Numbered from the stretch's first letter, positions 1 to 10,474 are shown. The stretch: 64,000 nucleotides of DNA from an uncultured Acetobacteroides sp. (GCF_963678165.1 NZ_OY782755.1:1550001-1614000), one strand, 5' to 3'. The notes: a model not told the origin generated them from the letters alone. Program-made: numbers and translations.

Positions 1-607
1 GATTGGTTGAATTATGATCTTTCGATTTTCCTAGTTCAAATGCGCTAGGATGACCAGAGGTTTCGAGTAAAAAGTTTGAGGAGATATTGGCAGTAAAGGA
101 ATTGTTAACAGGTCTCTTTTGATTGGAATTTATCGAAGTTGAGTAGTATAAAATATTGTGTGGATTATTTCCTTTCTCGTTTACGTAAAATCCATCTAAA
201 ACATCTTTTGTTTTGACCATCTTGTCATCCTGCATAATGCAGTCTCTTAGTGCATGGCTGCAAAAATGGTGGTGCTGCTCATCTTTATCTTGTGTAATAA
301 GGATGTAATTGCGGATTAGCTCAGGGGCAATTTCTTCTGTTCCCCATCCGTCTCTAGTAATAATAAAGTCAATCAAGCTACTCTTCCCACTCCCATTCTT
401 CCCAACAATAGCCGTAATGTTGCTAATGTTTTCTCCAAAGAAATTATCGGGGTAGTTGGGGTTAATGGGGGCGTGGGTTAGGGTTCCTCCTGTAACGGGG
501 CCCTCTTTTTCGTTGGGTTCGAAATGGAATTTGTGCTTGGGCGAAAAGTTAAAGCCCTGTCTTTTTATGTTGTTGTACTCCTCTATCCAAACGTATAGCA
601 GCTCCAT
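1..607 (-). CDS. AAA family ATPase, 5' part (runs off left edge)
   Basis: The frame is open from an ATG at 607 down to base 1, about 202 codons, so only the N-terminal part is present. It begins MELLYVWIEEYNNIKRQGFN, a start often seen in orphan SMC-like/AAA_21 ATPases of Bacteroidota (recalled family resemblance). A P-loop GKNGSGKSS at about residues 67-75 is preceded by ITAIV. Walker B and signature motifs would lie outside the window. The gene is transcribed away from the neighbouring tandem array. Such stand-alone ATPases often sit in defence or accessory islands, but nothing inside the window proves a defence role. The ATPase fold is well supported; the biological role is unknown. Confidence 0.75.
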   Translation of the reverse strand, partial: MELLYVWIEEYNNIKRQGFNFSPKHKFHFEPNEKEGPVTGGTLTHAPINPNYPDNFFGENISNITAIVGKNGSGKSSLIDFIITRDGWGTEEIAPELIRNYILITQDKDEQHHHFCSHALRDCIMQDDKMVKTKDVLDGFYVNEKGNNPHNILYYSTSINSNQKRPVNNSFTANISSNFLLETSGHPSAFELGKSKDHNSTN

Positions 608-1156
608 GGTGGGTTGTTTAAGGCGTTAGGTAATGATTTTGCGATTTTTTCGGCCCTAAATATCGATAAAAAGTGGGCTGGTTGTTCACATTCCCTCCGA
701 ATGGTTGGCGAAAAGGAGCGGAGCCAATCTTGTTCGGTGACAAATCCTCCAAAAAAACTTTTTGAGCCATTTGTTTGCCAGCAAATCCTCCAAAAAAAGT
801 TTTTAGGCTATTTGTTGGCCGACAAATCCCTCAAAAAATTTTTTAGTCCATTTGTTCGGCGATAAATCCTTCAAAAAAAGTTTTGTGCTATTTATTTGCC
901 AGCAAATTCTCCCAAAAAAACTTTTGAACCATTTGTCGGTGGTCGGGAATGGCGTAGAGACTATTGTAGGGCATTTGGGGGGCTTGTCTGTCCGAAAAAT
1001 GGCCAGCTGGCAGCGCCACGCTTTTAAGAACTATAGCTTACACGGGAAGCAAATTTTTACTTTTCGTAATAATAAATTGCAAAACATGTTTGGAGTTAAT
1101 GTTTAATCGTATATATTAGCACTTGCAAATACAAACTAACAATAAATAACGTAAAG
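608..1156. other. Intergenic region with 41-bp array A
   Basis: This 549-base stretch between the AAA ATPase gene and the first DUF6261-like gene holds a degenerate tandem array (about 731-945). Two short open frames cross the array (614-865, 852-1106), but the 40-41 bp period shifts frame at each unit, so they are unlikely genes. The last 200 bases are probably the promoter and leader of the gene starting at 1157; I see no perfect TAnnTTTG there. Confidence 0.6.
731..945. repeat. Tandem array A, about 5 units of 40-41 bp
   Basis: The word CAAATCC (or a one-base variant) recurs at 741, 782, 823, 863 and 903, giving spacings of 41, 41, 40 and 40. Each unit has CAAATCCTC, an A-run followed by a T-run (for example AAAAAAACTTTTT), then a YATTTG core and a G/C-rich end such as TTGCCAG. 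Units are about 75-85% alike. The array lies 210 bases upstream of the DUF6261-like gene at 1157. Confidence 0.85.
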
Positions 1157-1921
1157 ATGATTGAGCCAACGATGTTTCGACGCTACTCTCTAGAGGAGAA
1201 GCAGACCTTCACAGAGGAAACCATTCGTGCCGTAGATCCAGAGCTTGGTAAGTTACCCGAATACTCGGCTCTGGTGGCTCAGGTGAAAACCGATTATTCG
1301 AATATGATGAAGACCACCGAAGGATTGAACCATCCTGAGCTTACCAAGGTGGTAAACGATGGCGACAACCTTCGCGATGGCGGTATTGGTGGCCTTAGGG
1401 GCAATGCCAAACGAAGCCTAAACCGTACCGACCCCAAGTGGGTAGCTGCAGGAACTGTAATTCTGCAGGCATTCCACGATTTTGGCGAGGGGATGGCCTC
1501 TCTTGCAATTGCCAAGGAAACCGCAGCCGTGGGTAGGTTTCTAGCCGAGGTGGATAGAAATCCGGTGCTCCGTGCAGCCATCACCACCATTCAGTCGGAT
1601 GCGTGGCTTCAGGATATGCGCGATGGCCAGCATATGGTGGAATCCGCTGTCGATCAGCGTGGGGTAGAAAGAGCCGCTGATGCGCTACCCTCTACCGTAG
1701 AGGCAGCCATGCCGCTGGTGGCCAGCATCGATAAACTGTTCCGCTATATCAACATGAAGCTGGAGTTTGATCCAAAGCCCGAGCTGGTGGCCCTGTCGAA
1801 CCGGCTTAACGAGATCATCGCCCGCTACAAGCAGGTGGTTAAGCTGCGGCAGACGCTCCGCGAGCAGGAAAAGGATAAGAAGGACGACAAAAAGGACGAT
1901 AAGGTAGAGGAAAAGAAATAG
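1157..1921 (+). CDS. DUF6261-like protein, paralog 1
   Basis: A 254-residue, mostly helical, soluble protein with no signal peptide. Its pattern matches the DUF6261 family of Bacteroidota as I recall it. There is a central LRD..IGGLRGNAKR block (about 72-86), several amphipathic helices, a conserved-looking KPELVALSNRLNEIIARYKQ segment (about 206-225), and a highly charged Lys/Asp/Glu tail from about 235. Two other genes here (28672-29475 and 46018-46770) share this plan. All three have a 41-bp tandem array on their 5' side. ATG 1157 was chosen; ATG 1172 is an alternative. No biochemical function is known to me. Family assignment is by pattern, not by search. Confidence 0.7.
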   Translation: MIEPTMFRRYSLEEKQTFTEETIRAVDPELGKLPEYSALVAQVKTDYSNMMKTTEGLNHPELTKVVNDGDNLRDGGIGGLRGNAKRSLNRTDPKWVAAGTVILQAFHDFGEGMASLAIAKETAAVGRFLAEVDRNPVLRAAITTIQSDAWLQDMRDGQHMVESAVDQRGVERAADALPSTVEAAMPLVASIDKLFRYINMKLEFDPKPELVALSNRLNEIIARYKQVVKLRQTLREQEKDKKDDKKDDKVEEKK

Positions 1922-2247
1922 GAAATCCTGCCGTGAGGCAGCTCTTCATTGGTTGGTAATTTTGTTTTTTTTTAAAGGTTAGCTGAAGGGGGAGCGTGGT
2001 TAGGCCCCCCTTCTACTTCTAGGATTATTAGCATCGATTAGGTTGTCCTGCCGGGAGGCAGTTTCTATATGTGATACGTGATAATTAAGGTTAACTGTTG
2101 AGGATGCTGTGCTAGCGCGCAGCATCCCTTTTTTTGTGCGTGCGCCAGGCGGCTGCCCCTCAAAATGTGCGGCGCCGCTAGGAACTGAGCAAGAAAAAGC
2201 TACCTTTGGGGCATCCGCTCGGATGCATTAAATTTAACAGAATAGCT
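1922..2247. other. Intergenic region with three hairpins
   Basis: The region between the DUF6261-like gene and the lipoprotein gene contains two near-identical mini-hairpins (TCCTGCCGTGAGGCAG at 1926 and TCCTGCCGGGAGGCAG at 2046), 120 bases apart. It also holds a G5/C6 hairpin at 1985-2013 and a strong terminator-like hairpin at 2102-2136. No gene is apparent. Confidence 0.5.
2102..2136 (+). terminator. Rho-independent terminator
   Basis: The stem GGATGCTG/CAGCATCC is followed by a run of seven T. It lies about 180 bases after the stop of the DUF6261-like gene and is the likely end of that transcript. Confidence 0.7.
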
Positions 2248-2847
2248 ATGAAAAGATACCTATACGTTCTGCTGCTGGGTGCCTCTATGGCAGCCTCGTG
2301 CGCCAAGGATGGCAGCTCGCCGTCGGGATTTGGAACCGAATCGGGGATGCAGGCCAAGGATATTGTAGGAACTTGGACCTTTGAGACCCCTAAGGACGAA
2401 GATATTGTGGTGAAGGCTACGAGTGACGACTTTACAAAATTGGTAAAACAAGATCTTACCACCATGATGAATGGGGGCGTTCTTTCCTACATAATGTTCG
2501 ATATTACCTTCGACGGCAGCCAGTACTGCTCGGCCGTAAACAACGCAACCGACCCCAAGGCTCGCTACCAGGGCGCGTACATCGTTAGTGGCGGTCGCCT
2601 GAATGCGGTGCTGAACTCCCCCAAAGATAATAAGTCCATTTACGGGAAGCTCGAAATGTCGGCCGACTCCACGCGCTACCTTGTCTTCGATAAGGATGCC
2701 TACATCGAGTCCTGGGCGCAGCAGCTTAAGAGCCAAGATCCCACGGGAACAGTCTCTGATCTTACCAAAAAGGCTGTGGAGCTGATGCGCACCTCCATCA
2801 CCGAGCTCCGGTACCCCGTAAAGCTGGTGAGGAAGGATATTCAGTAG
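2248..2847 (+). CDS. Lipoprotein, lipocalin-like, function unknown
   Basis: A 199-residue secreted lipoprotein. The signal sequence MKRYLYVLLLGASMAASC has a lipobox ending in Cys18, so the mature protein should be lipidated. After a Ser/Gly-rich linker comes DIVGTWTF, the typical opening strand of small lipocalin-like or DUF-type beta proteins of Bacteroidota. The rest alternates beta-strand-like segments. ATG 2248 was chosen over the upstream frame start at 2206 because it puts the signal peptide at the N-terminus. A terminator follows at 2871. No specific ligand or role can be inferred. Confidence 0.75.
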   Translation: MKRYLYVLLLGASMAASCAKDGSSPSGFGTESGMQAKDIVGTWTFETPKDEDIVVKATSDDFTKLVKQDLTTMMNGGVLSYIMFDITFDGSQYCSAVNNATDPKARYQGAYIVSGGRLNAVLNSPKDNKSIYGKLEMSADSTRYLVFDKDAYIESWAQQLKSQDPTGTVSDLTKKAVELMRTSITELRYPVKLVRKDIQ

Positions 2848-2870
2848 CCGCTTGGTGTAATGATTTTTCG

Positions 2871-2899
2871 GGGGGAGCCTATACGGTTCCCCCTTTTTT
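2871..2899 (+). terminator. Terminator after lipoprotein gene
   Basis: The stem GGGGGAGCC/GGTTCCCCC is followed by six T, 24 bases after the lipoprotein stop. Confidence 0.8.
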
Positions 2900-3085
2900 A
2901 TGCGCCTTGGCGTGGTAGGCGAGGGAGTAAAAAAATGCTCTATAACGTTTTAGGTGGGTAATGTCCTCTTTTCATCTCGCTATTCAACCGCTTCACGGTT
3001 GTGATAATGCTGTACGCTGTTTCCCCGCATTGCATGCGGGGCTATTAAAATTCAATCTAAGTGCCATTGCATGATTGAAACTGTT

Positions 3086-3192
3086 TATCCCCTCCTTAGG
3101 AGGGGGCAGGGGGTGGGTTTACTTTTTCAAATCAACATTTTTCTTTACTTAGCGTTCTTAACCCACCCCTACCCCTCCCAAGGAGGGGATAA
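3086..3192. repeat. Long REP-like inverted repeat
   Basis: The left arm (3086-3121) starts TATCCCCTCCTTAGGAGGGG and runs on through a G-rich part to GGTGGGTTT. The right arm (3158-3192) is nearly its reverse complement, ending CAAGGAGGGGATA. The loop is about 36 bases. The same AACCCACCCC...CCTCC-AGGAGGGG motif is, as I recall, a very common dispersed palindrome in Bacteroidota genomes, resembling REP elements. It sits in a convergent intergenic gap, as REPs often do. Confidence 0.7.
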
Positions 3193-3312
3193 CGAGCATG
3201 AATATGTATTTGAGTTTTGAGGAAAAGACTTAGCTTGACGGCTATGCAGGAGGGGTTGAATATATTCTCTGAGAAACGGGCTAGCTCATCGCTAATACCC
3301 ACCCGATAGGAC

Positions 3313-3350
3313 AAAAAAATCCCCATCTGACTTTCAGATGGGGATTTTCT
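3313..3350 (-). terminator. Terminator of ettA
   Basis: The stem AATCCCCATCTGA/TCAGATGGGGATT is followed, read on the minus strand, by seven T. It lies directly after the ettA stop at 3359. Confidence 0.85.
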
Positions 3351-3358
3351 TATTTCGA

Positions 3359-5041
<1,683 letters not shown>

Positions 5042-5044
5042 ATA

Positions 5045-5185
5045 TAAGTTAGATATTAAGCTTTTGTATTAGACGCTAGATGTTAGATATTAGAAGTTAG
5101 ATATTAGATGAGGATGTGTAAGCCTTTGTGCGATGCTATGTCCTATGTCTATTATCTAAAGTCTAAAATCTAAATTCTAAAGTCT
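5045..5185. repeat. Short AT-rich direct-repeat tract
   Basis: Variants of the word TTAGATATTAG recur four times between 5049 and 5115. They are followed by variants of CTAAAGTCTAAAATCTAA (5156-5183). This is a low-complexity intergenic tract of a type often seen in Bacteroidota genomes. Confidence 0.5.
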
Positions 5186-5189
5186 CCCT

Positions 5190-6032
5190 CTAGTATCTGG
5201 CAATACGCTCTATATCCCAGCGGGTAAAGCCGCCCTTTTGGATTTTGTTTGCCTTGTGATCTCCGTAAAAGTAGAGCTTCGCATCGTCAGTTCCAAATAG
5301 CATCTTGAAGCAGCGGCCATTCTCCTTCCCTTTGGGGTAAACCATGTATCCTACAACGGTATTGGGGGTGTGCTGCTCAACGGCTTTGATGATTTCCTCG
5401 CGCGATACGAAGCGGATGTCGTTCTTGTTCTTCTTTTCCATGCGCTCTTGGGTTACGCCAGGGGCAACGTCATCCTTGCATATCAGGATTGTTTTGTTTG
5501 CCAGCTCCTCCACGTTCTTGTTGTAGAATCGGAGGCTTTCCTCTAGTATGCCGGGGTTCATCTTAAGGTTCTGAATGTGCAGCTGAAGGAAGTTAAGCAT
5601 GGTTGGCAGCATGTACATGTTGTCGAAGGCCTCTTCGAGCGTAGTGGAAAAGGGGATGAATCCCAGGTCGGGCATGTCGGAGTAGGTTGCCGCATTACCA
5701 CCCACCGACAGGGCTAAGTAGTAGTAGGGCGATTCGCGCTTGTCGTTGCTGTAGCGGACTTCGGTTATCCCAAGGAAGGAATTCTTGGCATCCGTTCTTA
5801 GGTTCTCGAACTCGGTAGAGTCTACGTACTTTACTGGGGTAACCTTCCAGTACTTGGTGAGGTTATCCTTAAGGCTGATATCTACCATTTTGTTCTCGTT
5901 AAATATCAGAACGGAGGTAGTCGATTTAAAAAAGCGTTCAACGTCGGCCGATGTAGCCTTTTTGCCTTGGGCTAAAGCTGATAGCGAAAGCACGAGGGTA
6001 AATGCAATAAGTCCTATTTTCTTCATTTTCAT
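5190..6032 (-). CDS. Secreted protein of unknown function, paralog of next gene
   Basis: About 280 residues with a signal peptide (MKMKKIGLIAFTLVLSLSALA, cleavage near AQ). The mature part opens KKATSADVERFFKSTTSVLI, matching RYKPTTDDVNTFLKNTTYVV of the gene at 6204-7052. Other shared stretches are DKSFL/KNSFL, VTDMPE/YSDMPD and YKMVF/FKMLF. The two are therefore tandem duplicates, about 25-30% identical by eye. Both probably act in the periplasm or outside the cell. The start could be 6032 or 6026. No catalytic motif is recognised. Its transcript may include the upstream paralog only by read-through, because a hairpin lies between them. Confidence 0.75.
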   Translation of the reverse strand: MKMKKIGLIAFTLVLSLSALAQGKKATSADVERFFKSTTSVLIFNENKMVDISLKDNLTKYWKVTPVKYVDSTEFENLRTDAKNSFLGITEVRYSNDKRESPYYYLALSVGGNAATYSDMPDLGFIPFSTTLEEAFDNMYMLPTMLNFLQLHIQNLKMNPGILEESLRFYNKNVEELANKTILICKDDVAPGVTQERMEKKNKNDIRFVSREEIIKAVEQHTPNTVVGYMVYPKGKENGRCFKMLFGTDDAKLYFYGDHKANKIQKGGFTRWDIERIARY

Positions 6033-6135
6033 TTGAGTTGGTTGCAGTGACAAATGTAAAAAGGATTTTAGAATAGTAAGTTTTATTCATCTTAATTAAG
6101 CGAGTAGGAAAAATCCCCATTCGTGATTCTAGGCA

Positions 6136-6182
6136 ATAAAAAAGAGAACGATAGATTGGCGAAACCCAACTATCGTTCTCCT
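6136..6182 (-). terminator. Terminator between the two paralogs
   Basis: The stem GAGAACGATAG/CTATCGTTCTC with a 15-base loop is followed on the minus strand by six T, just past the stop at 6204. Confidence 0.8.
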
Positions 6183-6203
6183 ATACATTAGCGGTAGTGG
6201 CTA

Positions 6204-7052
6204 CTATTTTTTTGACAGCTTCTTAAGGTCGGATTCAAGCATCCCATCGGGCTTCGATCCGGAAATGTGGTGCATGTCGAAGTAGTACAGTAGGCCATCG
6301 GATGCGCTGAAAACCATCTTGTAGACGCGCTCTTGCATACGTTGTCCTTCAGGGCCAACCTTGTGGATGAACATTACGTTCTCATCCTTTTTAGCAATGG
6401 CATCCTCAATATCTTCTGGATTAACCACCTTCACAGGGAAGGGGTAAGCCTTACGCTGCTTGGTGATATCGCGCATATCCTTTTCAAGATCTTTCTCTAC
6501 AACCCAAAGCTCCTTCTGTTTTACTTTAGGTGCATTATTGTTGTAGTCGTCGAGCATGTCAGACTTGAGCAGCTTAGGATCGGCCTTGAGCGCAAGGATG
6601 TGCTGCTGGAAAAAGCGTAGGAATGCCTCTAGCTTGTAGAAGTAGGAGGCATCTCCATTCTTGGAGTAGGCAACAGGAATGCTGATTACCTCTGGCATAT
6701 CGGTAACCTTGCTGGTTGCCGAACCGTTCATGGCGCAAAAGTGGGTGTAGTTAATAGAGAGGTTTTCCTCGGGGTACTTAAAGTCAACCAACACCAAAAA
6801 CGACTTGTCGCGGTCTTTACGCATTTGCTCGAACTGCGCCGAGGAGATAAACTCAAACTTGGTAAGAGTCCAGTTCGCAGCCATCGCCTCCTTAATCTTT
6901 AGGTTGAACGAGCTAATTTGGTTCGACTCCAGCACCACATAGGTTGTGTTCTTCAAGAACGTGTTCACGTCATCTGTCGTAGGCTTGTACCTTCCGGCAA
7001 AAAGCGACGTACTCAGAAAACCCAACAAAACAGCCAGTAATGTTCTTTTCAT
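6204..7052 (-). CDS. Secreted protein of unknown function, paralog of 5190-6032
   Basis: A 282-residue protein with a clean signal peptide (MKRTLLAVLLGFLSTSLFAG, cleavage after about residue 19). It shares its N-terminal block, a central aromatic helix region (about 130-160) and a C-terminal FKMLF/YKMVF...YYF strand with the following gene. The C-terminal part is Lys-rich. No lipobox is present. I do not recognise the family. Its own terminator at 6136 suggests it is expressed separately from its duplicate. Confidence 0.75.
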   Translation of the reverse strand: MKRTLLAVLLGFLSTSLFAGRYKPTTDDVNTFLKNTTYVVLESNQISSFNLKIKEAMAANWTLTKFEFISSAQFEQMRKDRDKSFLVLVDFKYPEENLSINYTHFCAMNGSATSKVTDMPEVISIPVAYSKNGDASYFYKLEAFLRFFQQHILALKADPKLLKSDMLDDYNNNAPKVKQKELWVVEKDLEKDMRDITKQRKAYPFPVKVVNPEDIEDAIAKKDENVMFIHKVGPEGQRMQERVYKMVFSASDGLLYYFDMHHISGSKPDGMLESDLKKLSKK

Positions 7053-7234
7053 GATTATTCCCTTTAAAAAAAATGTTCTGTAAAATTAAACTTTAGCGCC
7101 TATCTACAAAAACAAAAATGCCATTAGCGTGAAAAATGGGTGCAGAACTAATATCTAACGTTGAATTAATGCGGAGGAAATGCTAATAATTGAGAATTTC
7201 TGTTATTTTCGGGGCGCTAATTATATGTAGAATT

Positions 7235-9052
7235 ATGAAACTTGTCAACGAAGAAGATTTAATGAGAGCAGCGAACCTACAAGGTTTAGGTGGCGAAGGT
7301 ATTGCTAAGCTGCTAATGTTCGTCTTGGGCTTTAACAAGGTAAACGATATTTACTCGAAAATTGGAGATAATAGGGGGCTCGACTTTATAAATAGCCTAC
7401 TCGAGGAGCTTGGCATTAGATACGAAATTAATCCCGAGGAGCTGAAAAGAATCCCTCAAGGTGGATTTATCACCGTTTCGAACCATCCATTTGGAGGTAT
7501 TGATGGCATTCTGCTGATGCTTCTCATATTGGAGCATCGTCCCGACTTTAAGGTGATGGTGAACTTCCTTCTGCAAAAGATTAAGCCGATCGAAGATTTC
7601 TGCCTACCCGTAAATCCTTTTGAGAATAAGAAGTCGATAAACTCCAGCTTGGCAGGTATAAAATGCGCCATCAAGCATGTTAAGGATGGTAATGGATTGG
7701 GAGTTTTCCCCGCCGGTGAAGTTTCGGCATTCAACCAGAGCCTCTTTAACGTAGCCGATAAGCAGTGGAACGATTCTATTATGAAGCTTATTAAGGGTGC
7801 CGAAGTTCCTGTTGTTCCCATTTACTTCCATGGCAGCAACTCTAACTTGTTCCACCTTCTGGGGATGGTGCATCCTATGCTGCGTACGGTGAGACTCCCT
7901 TCGGAATTGTTCAACAAGAAGAACAAAACAATAAAGATTCGCATCGGCAATCCTATTTCTGTAGAGGAGCAACGCGAGTTTAAGGGTAGCGACATCTCGC
8001 GTTATACCCGTTACTTGAGAGCCAAAACATACGCGCTCAGCTCGCCAATTAACGATAGCGAGGTGAAGAAGTTCTTTAAACCTCGCATTGTCAAGAAGAC
8101 AGCGGTAGAGGCGGTTGTTGCACCTGTCGATCCTGAAGTTGTACAGGCAGAAGTTGCTGCGCTGAAAAATGAATACCTGCTTTTTACCAGCAAGAACTAT
8201 TCGGTGATCTGTGCCCCTTCGGTAGAGATGCCTAATCTCATAACCGAAATTGGTCGTCTGCGTGAGCTTACCTTCCGCGAAGTTGGCGAAGGAACTAACC
8301 AAAAGATCGATATCGACGAATTTGACCTTTACTACAACCAGCTCTTTATTTGGGATGATGAGGCTAATGCTATTGTTGGCGCATATCGTGTTGGCAAAGG
8401 TCAGGAGATTATGGATCGTTACGGGAAGAAGGGCTTCTACATTCAATCCCTGTTCAAGATTAGCGACGAGTTTGCACCCGTACTCAACCAAAGCATAGAG
8501 CTGGGACGTTCGTTTATAGTAACGGACTACCAAAGAAAGCCGCTTCCTCTGTTCCTGCTATGGAAGGGGATTCTTTACTTCCTGCTCAAGCATCCCGAGT
8601 ACCGATACCTCATAGGCCCCGTTAGCGTGAGCAACCGCTACTCCTCGTTCTCGAAGAAGCTTATAGTGAACTTTCTGAAGGAAAACCACTACGACTACGA
8701 GATGGCGAAGTACGTTAAGCCTCGGAATCGGTTTAAGGCTAAATACGATAATATCGATTCGGAGATTGTCGTTCAGCAGGCTAATGCCGATATCAACAAA
8801 ATAGATAAGTTTATCAGCGACGTGGAGTCGGAAGACTACCGTATGCCGGTGCTGCTTAAAAAGTACACCAAGTTGGGTGGAAAGATCATCAGCCTAAACG
8901 TCGATCCTCTTTTCAACGATTGTCTCGATGGTCTGCTAGTTCTCGATCTTTTCAATGTTCCTTATGATGTAATCACCTCGCTATCTAAGGAGATTAACGA
9001 CAAAACAATACTTGAAAGGTTTAATCAAACCGACTATGCATTTGAGGAATAG
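7235..9052 (+). CDS. olsF: Bifunctional PlsC-GNAT acyltransferase (OlsF-type aminolipid synthase)
   Basis: About 605 residues from ATG 7235; an upstream frame start at 7190 is less likely. The N-terminal half is a lysophospholipid acyltransferase domain: SNHPFGGIDG near residues 82-91 is the acyltransferase His/Asp motif with five residues between His and Asp, and VFPAGEVSAF (about 152-161) is the second block. The C-terminal half (about 300-560) resembles hemolysin/OlsB-type acyl-ACP N-acyltransferases of the GNAT fold (RLRELTFREVGEG, QSLFKISDEF, ELGRSFI). Such fusions (OlsF) make ornithine lipids by N- then O-acylation; in Bacteroides the split homologs GlsB/GlsA make glycine lipids. The amino-acid substrate here cannot be told from sequence. 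A hairpin terminator follows at 9078. Confidence 0.85.
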   Translation: MKLVNEEDLMRAANLQGLGGEGIAKLLMFVLGFNKVNDIYSKIGDNRGLDFINSLLEELGIRYEINPEELKRIPQGGFITVSNHPFGGIDGILLMLLILEHRPDFKVMVNFLLQKIKPIEDFCLPVNPFENKKSINSSLAGIKCAIKHVKDGNGLGVFPAGEVSAFNQSLFNVADKQWNDSIMKLIKGAEVPVVPIYFHGSNSNLFHLLGMVHPMLRTVRLPSELFNKKNKTIKIRIGNPISVEEQREFKGSDISRYTRYLRAKTYALSSPINDSEVKKFFKPRIVKKTAVEAVVAPVDPEVVQAEVAALKNEYLLFTSKNYSVICAPSVEMPNLITEIGRLRELTFREVGEGTNQKIDIDEFDLYYNQLFIWDDEANAIVGAYRVGKGQEIMDRYGKKGFYIQSLFKISDEFAPVLNQSIELGRSFIVTDYQRKPLPLFLLWKGILYFLLKHPEYRYLIGPVSVSNRYSSFSKKLIVNFLKENHYDYEMAKYVKPRNRFKAKYDNIDSEIVVQQANADINKIDKFISDVESEDYRMPVLLKKYTKLGGKIISLNVDPLFNDCLDGLLVLDLFNVPYDVITSLSKEINDKTILERFNQTDYAFEE

Positions 9053-9077
9053 ATAGCCTCATCGCATTAAAGTAACG

Positions 9078-9106
9078 AAGGGCAATTCTAATGAGTTGCC
9101 CTTTTT
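9078..9106 (+). terminator. Terminator of acyltransferase gene
   Basis: The stem AAGGGCAA/TTGCCCTT is followed by five T, 26 bases after the stop. Confidence 0.8.
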
Positions 9107-9122
9107 CTGTGTTGGGATTATA

Positions 9123-9160
9123 AAAAAGGGGGATTAACCGCACTGGTAATCCCCCTTTTA
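9123..9160 (-). terminator. Terminator of sugar transporter gene
   Basis: The stem AAAAGGGGGATTA/TAATCCCCCTTTT is followed by T-rich sequence on the minus strand, about 30 bases after the transporter stop at 9188. Confidence 0.8.
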
Positions 9161-9187
9161 GTCTCAATATTGATTTCTCTTTTTCTC

Positions 9188-10474
9188 TTACTTCTTTCCT
9201 GCCTTATATCCTGCAATTCCATAGTAGAAAATTGCAACAAACGATAGGATACTTAGGAAAAATGCTGCATTAGGCATGCCGTTTTGGTTAAATATGCCCC
9301 AAATCACAGGGTAAACAGCGCCACCAACTACGGCAAGCATCATCCAGCCTGCAGCCTTTTTGGTGTATGAACCAAGACCGTCCATTGCCAAAGGCCATAC
9401 GGCAGGCCAAACCAGCGAGCAGGAGAAGCCCATTGCTGCAAATATTAGGATCTTAACAGGAACCATTAGTGTGGTTTGCTCTAATCCTACAAGGTTAATA
9501 AAAGGGAAGGTAACCGTTACATCGGCAGGAACAAGTAACCCTGCAATTGATAGGATTATGCCAGAACCAGCGCAAAGAGCCAGCGCCTTCGATTGAGAAA
9601 GATACTTAGGAATAAATACAATCCCGCAGATATAGCCGATAATAAGGCCGTATGAAGCGAGTGCATTGTAGAATTTAGTGTGAACTTCTGCCATGTTGAA
9701 GGCTTCACCCATTGCCTTGCTTTGTCCCATTACCATTGTCTCGATACCCACGTAAAGGAATAGCGTTAGCACACCAAGAATAAGGTATGGGTAGTCGGTT
9801 AGCTTGCCTTCTACCTTCTCTTCGTCGGTTGATGATGAGCCGCTAGTGTTTTCGATTTCTGGCATCTTAACGAATAGCAGAATAACGGCAGCCGCAACGA
9901 ATACAATGGTTATCCATACGTAGGTAGAGCTGATCTGTGAAAGCTTATCATCCTGAGTAGCGGTAGGGGAAAAGGTAATTGCCGATGCAAGGATGATAGG
10001 AGCAAGACCACCTGCAAACTTGTTCATGATGCCCATGAAGCTGATGCGGCGAGCCGCACTTTCGATGGGACCAAGAATGGTAATGTAGGGGTTAACGGCT
10101 GCTTGGGTCATTGTATTTCCAACTCCAGTTACGAAAAGTGCACCTAGGAAAAAGAAGAACGACTTGTAGATGGCTGCCGGAATAAATAGGAATGATCCGA
10201 GGGCGATGAAAAATAATCCTACCGACATTCCTCGCTTGTACCCAACTTTAGTAACAACCCACGCTGATGCGTTTGCCGAAGCGAGGGTGGCTATGAAAAA
10301 GGCAAAGAATACCATTTGAGATTGCCATCCCCCTTTGGGAAGGTTGAAGGTGTTCTCAAGGATTCCGTTTAATCCGCCAGTTGCAAAAGTGACGAATCCA
10401 AAAACGGCAAAAAGCATAGCTACGACCGTAAACGGTACGAAGTTGCTGCCGACTTTTTTAGTGGTTGCGGACAT
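9188..10474 (-). CDS. Sugar MFS transporter, FucP/GluP type
   Basis: A 428-residue protein with about 12 hydrophobic segments, resembling the fucose/glucose/galactose:H+ symporter family (FHS) common in Bacteroidota. Family-like pieces include GGLNGILENTF after the first helix, ASANASAWVVTKVGYKRGM in the second/third segment, NPYITILGP and FMGIMNKFAGG. A charged cytoplasmic loop (about 205-230, ENTSGSSSTDEEK) separates the halves. It acts in the inner membrane; the exact sugar is unknown. It is monocistronic, with its own terminator at 9123. Confidence 0.85.
   Translation of the reverse strand: MSATTKKVGSNFVPFTVVAMLFAVFGFVTFATGGLNGILENTFNLPKGGWQSQMVFFAFFIATLASANASAWVVTKVGYKRGMSVGLFFIALGSFLFIPAAIYKSFFFFLGALFVTGVGNTMTQAAVNPYITILGPIESAARRISFMGIMNKFAGGLAPIILASAITFSPTATQDDKLSQISSTYVWITIVFVAAAVILLFVKMPEIENTSGSSSTDEEKVEGKLTDYPYLILGVLTLFLYVGIETMVMGQSKAMGEAFNMAEVHTKFYNALASYGLIIGYICGIVFIPKYLSQSKALALCAGSGIILSIAGLLVPADVTVTFPFINLVGLEQTTLMVPVKILIFAAMGFSCSLVWPAVWPLAMDGLGSYTKKAAGWMMLAVVGGAVYPVIWGIFNQNGMPNAAFFLSILSFVAIFYYGIAGYKAGKK

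Larger units (their letters stand above)
2848..3358. other. Convergent intergenic region with terminators and REP-like inverted repeat
   Basis: This 511-base space between the lipoprotein gene and ettA holds a terminator for each gene and one long G/C-rich inverted repeat (3086-3192). No gene is seen; the 3132-3326 minus frame merely crosses the repeat. Confidence 0.6.

Noticed and set aside
1..607. Defence system at the left edge
   Set aside because: Only an ATPase N-terminus is present; partners would be outside the window, so no system can be named.
614..1106. Two small plus-strand genes over array A
   Set aside because: The 40-41 bp period shifts frame each unit, and no conserved protein or start signal is seen.
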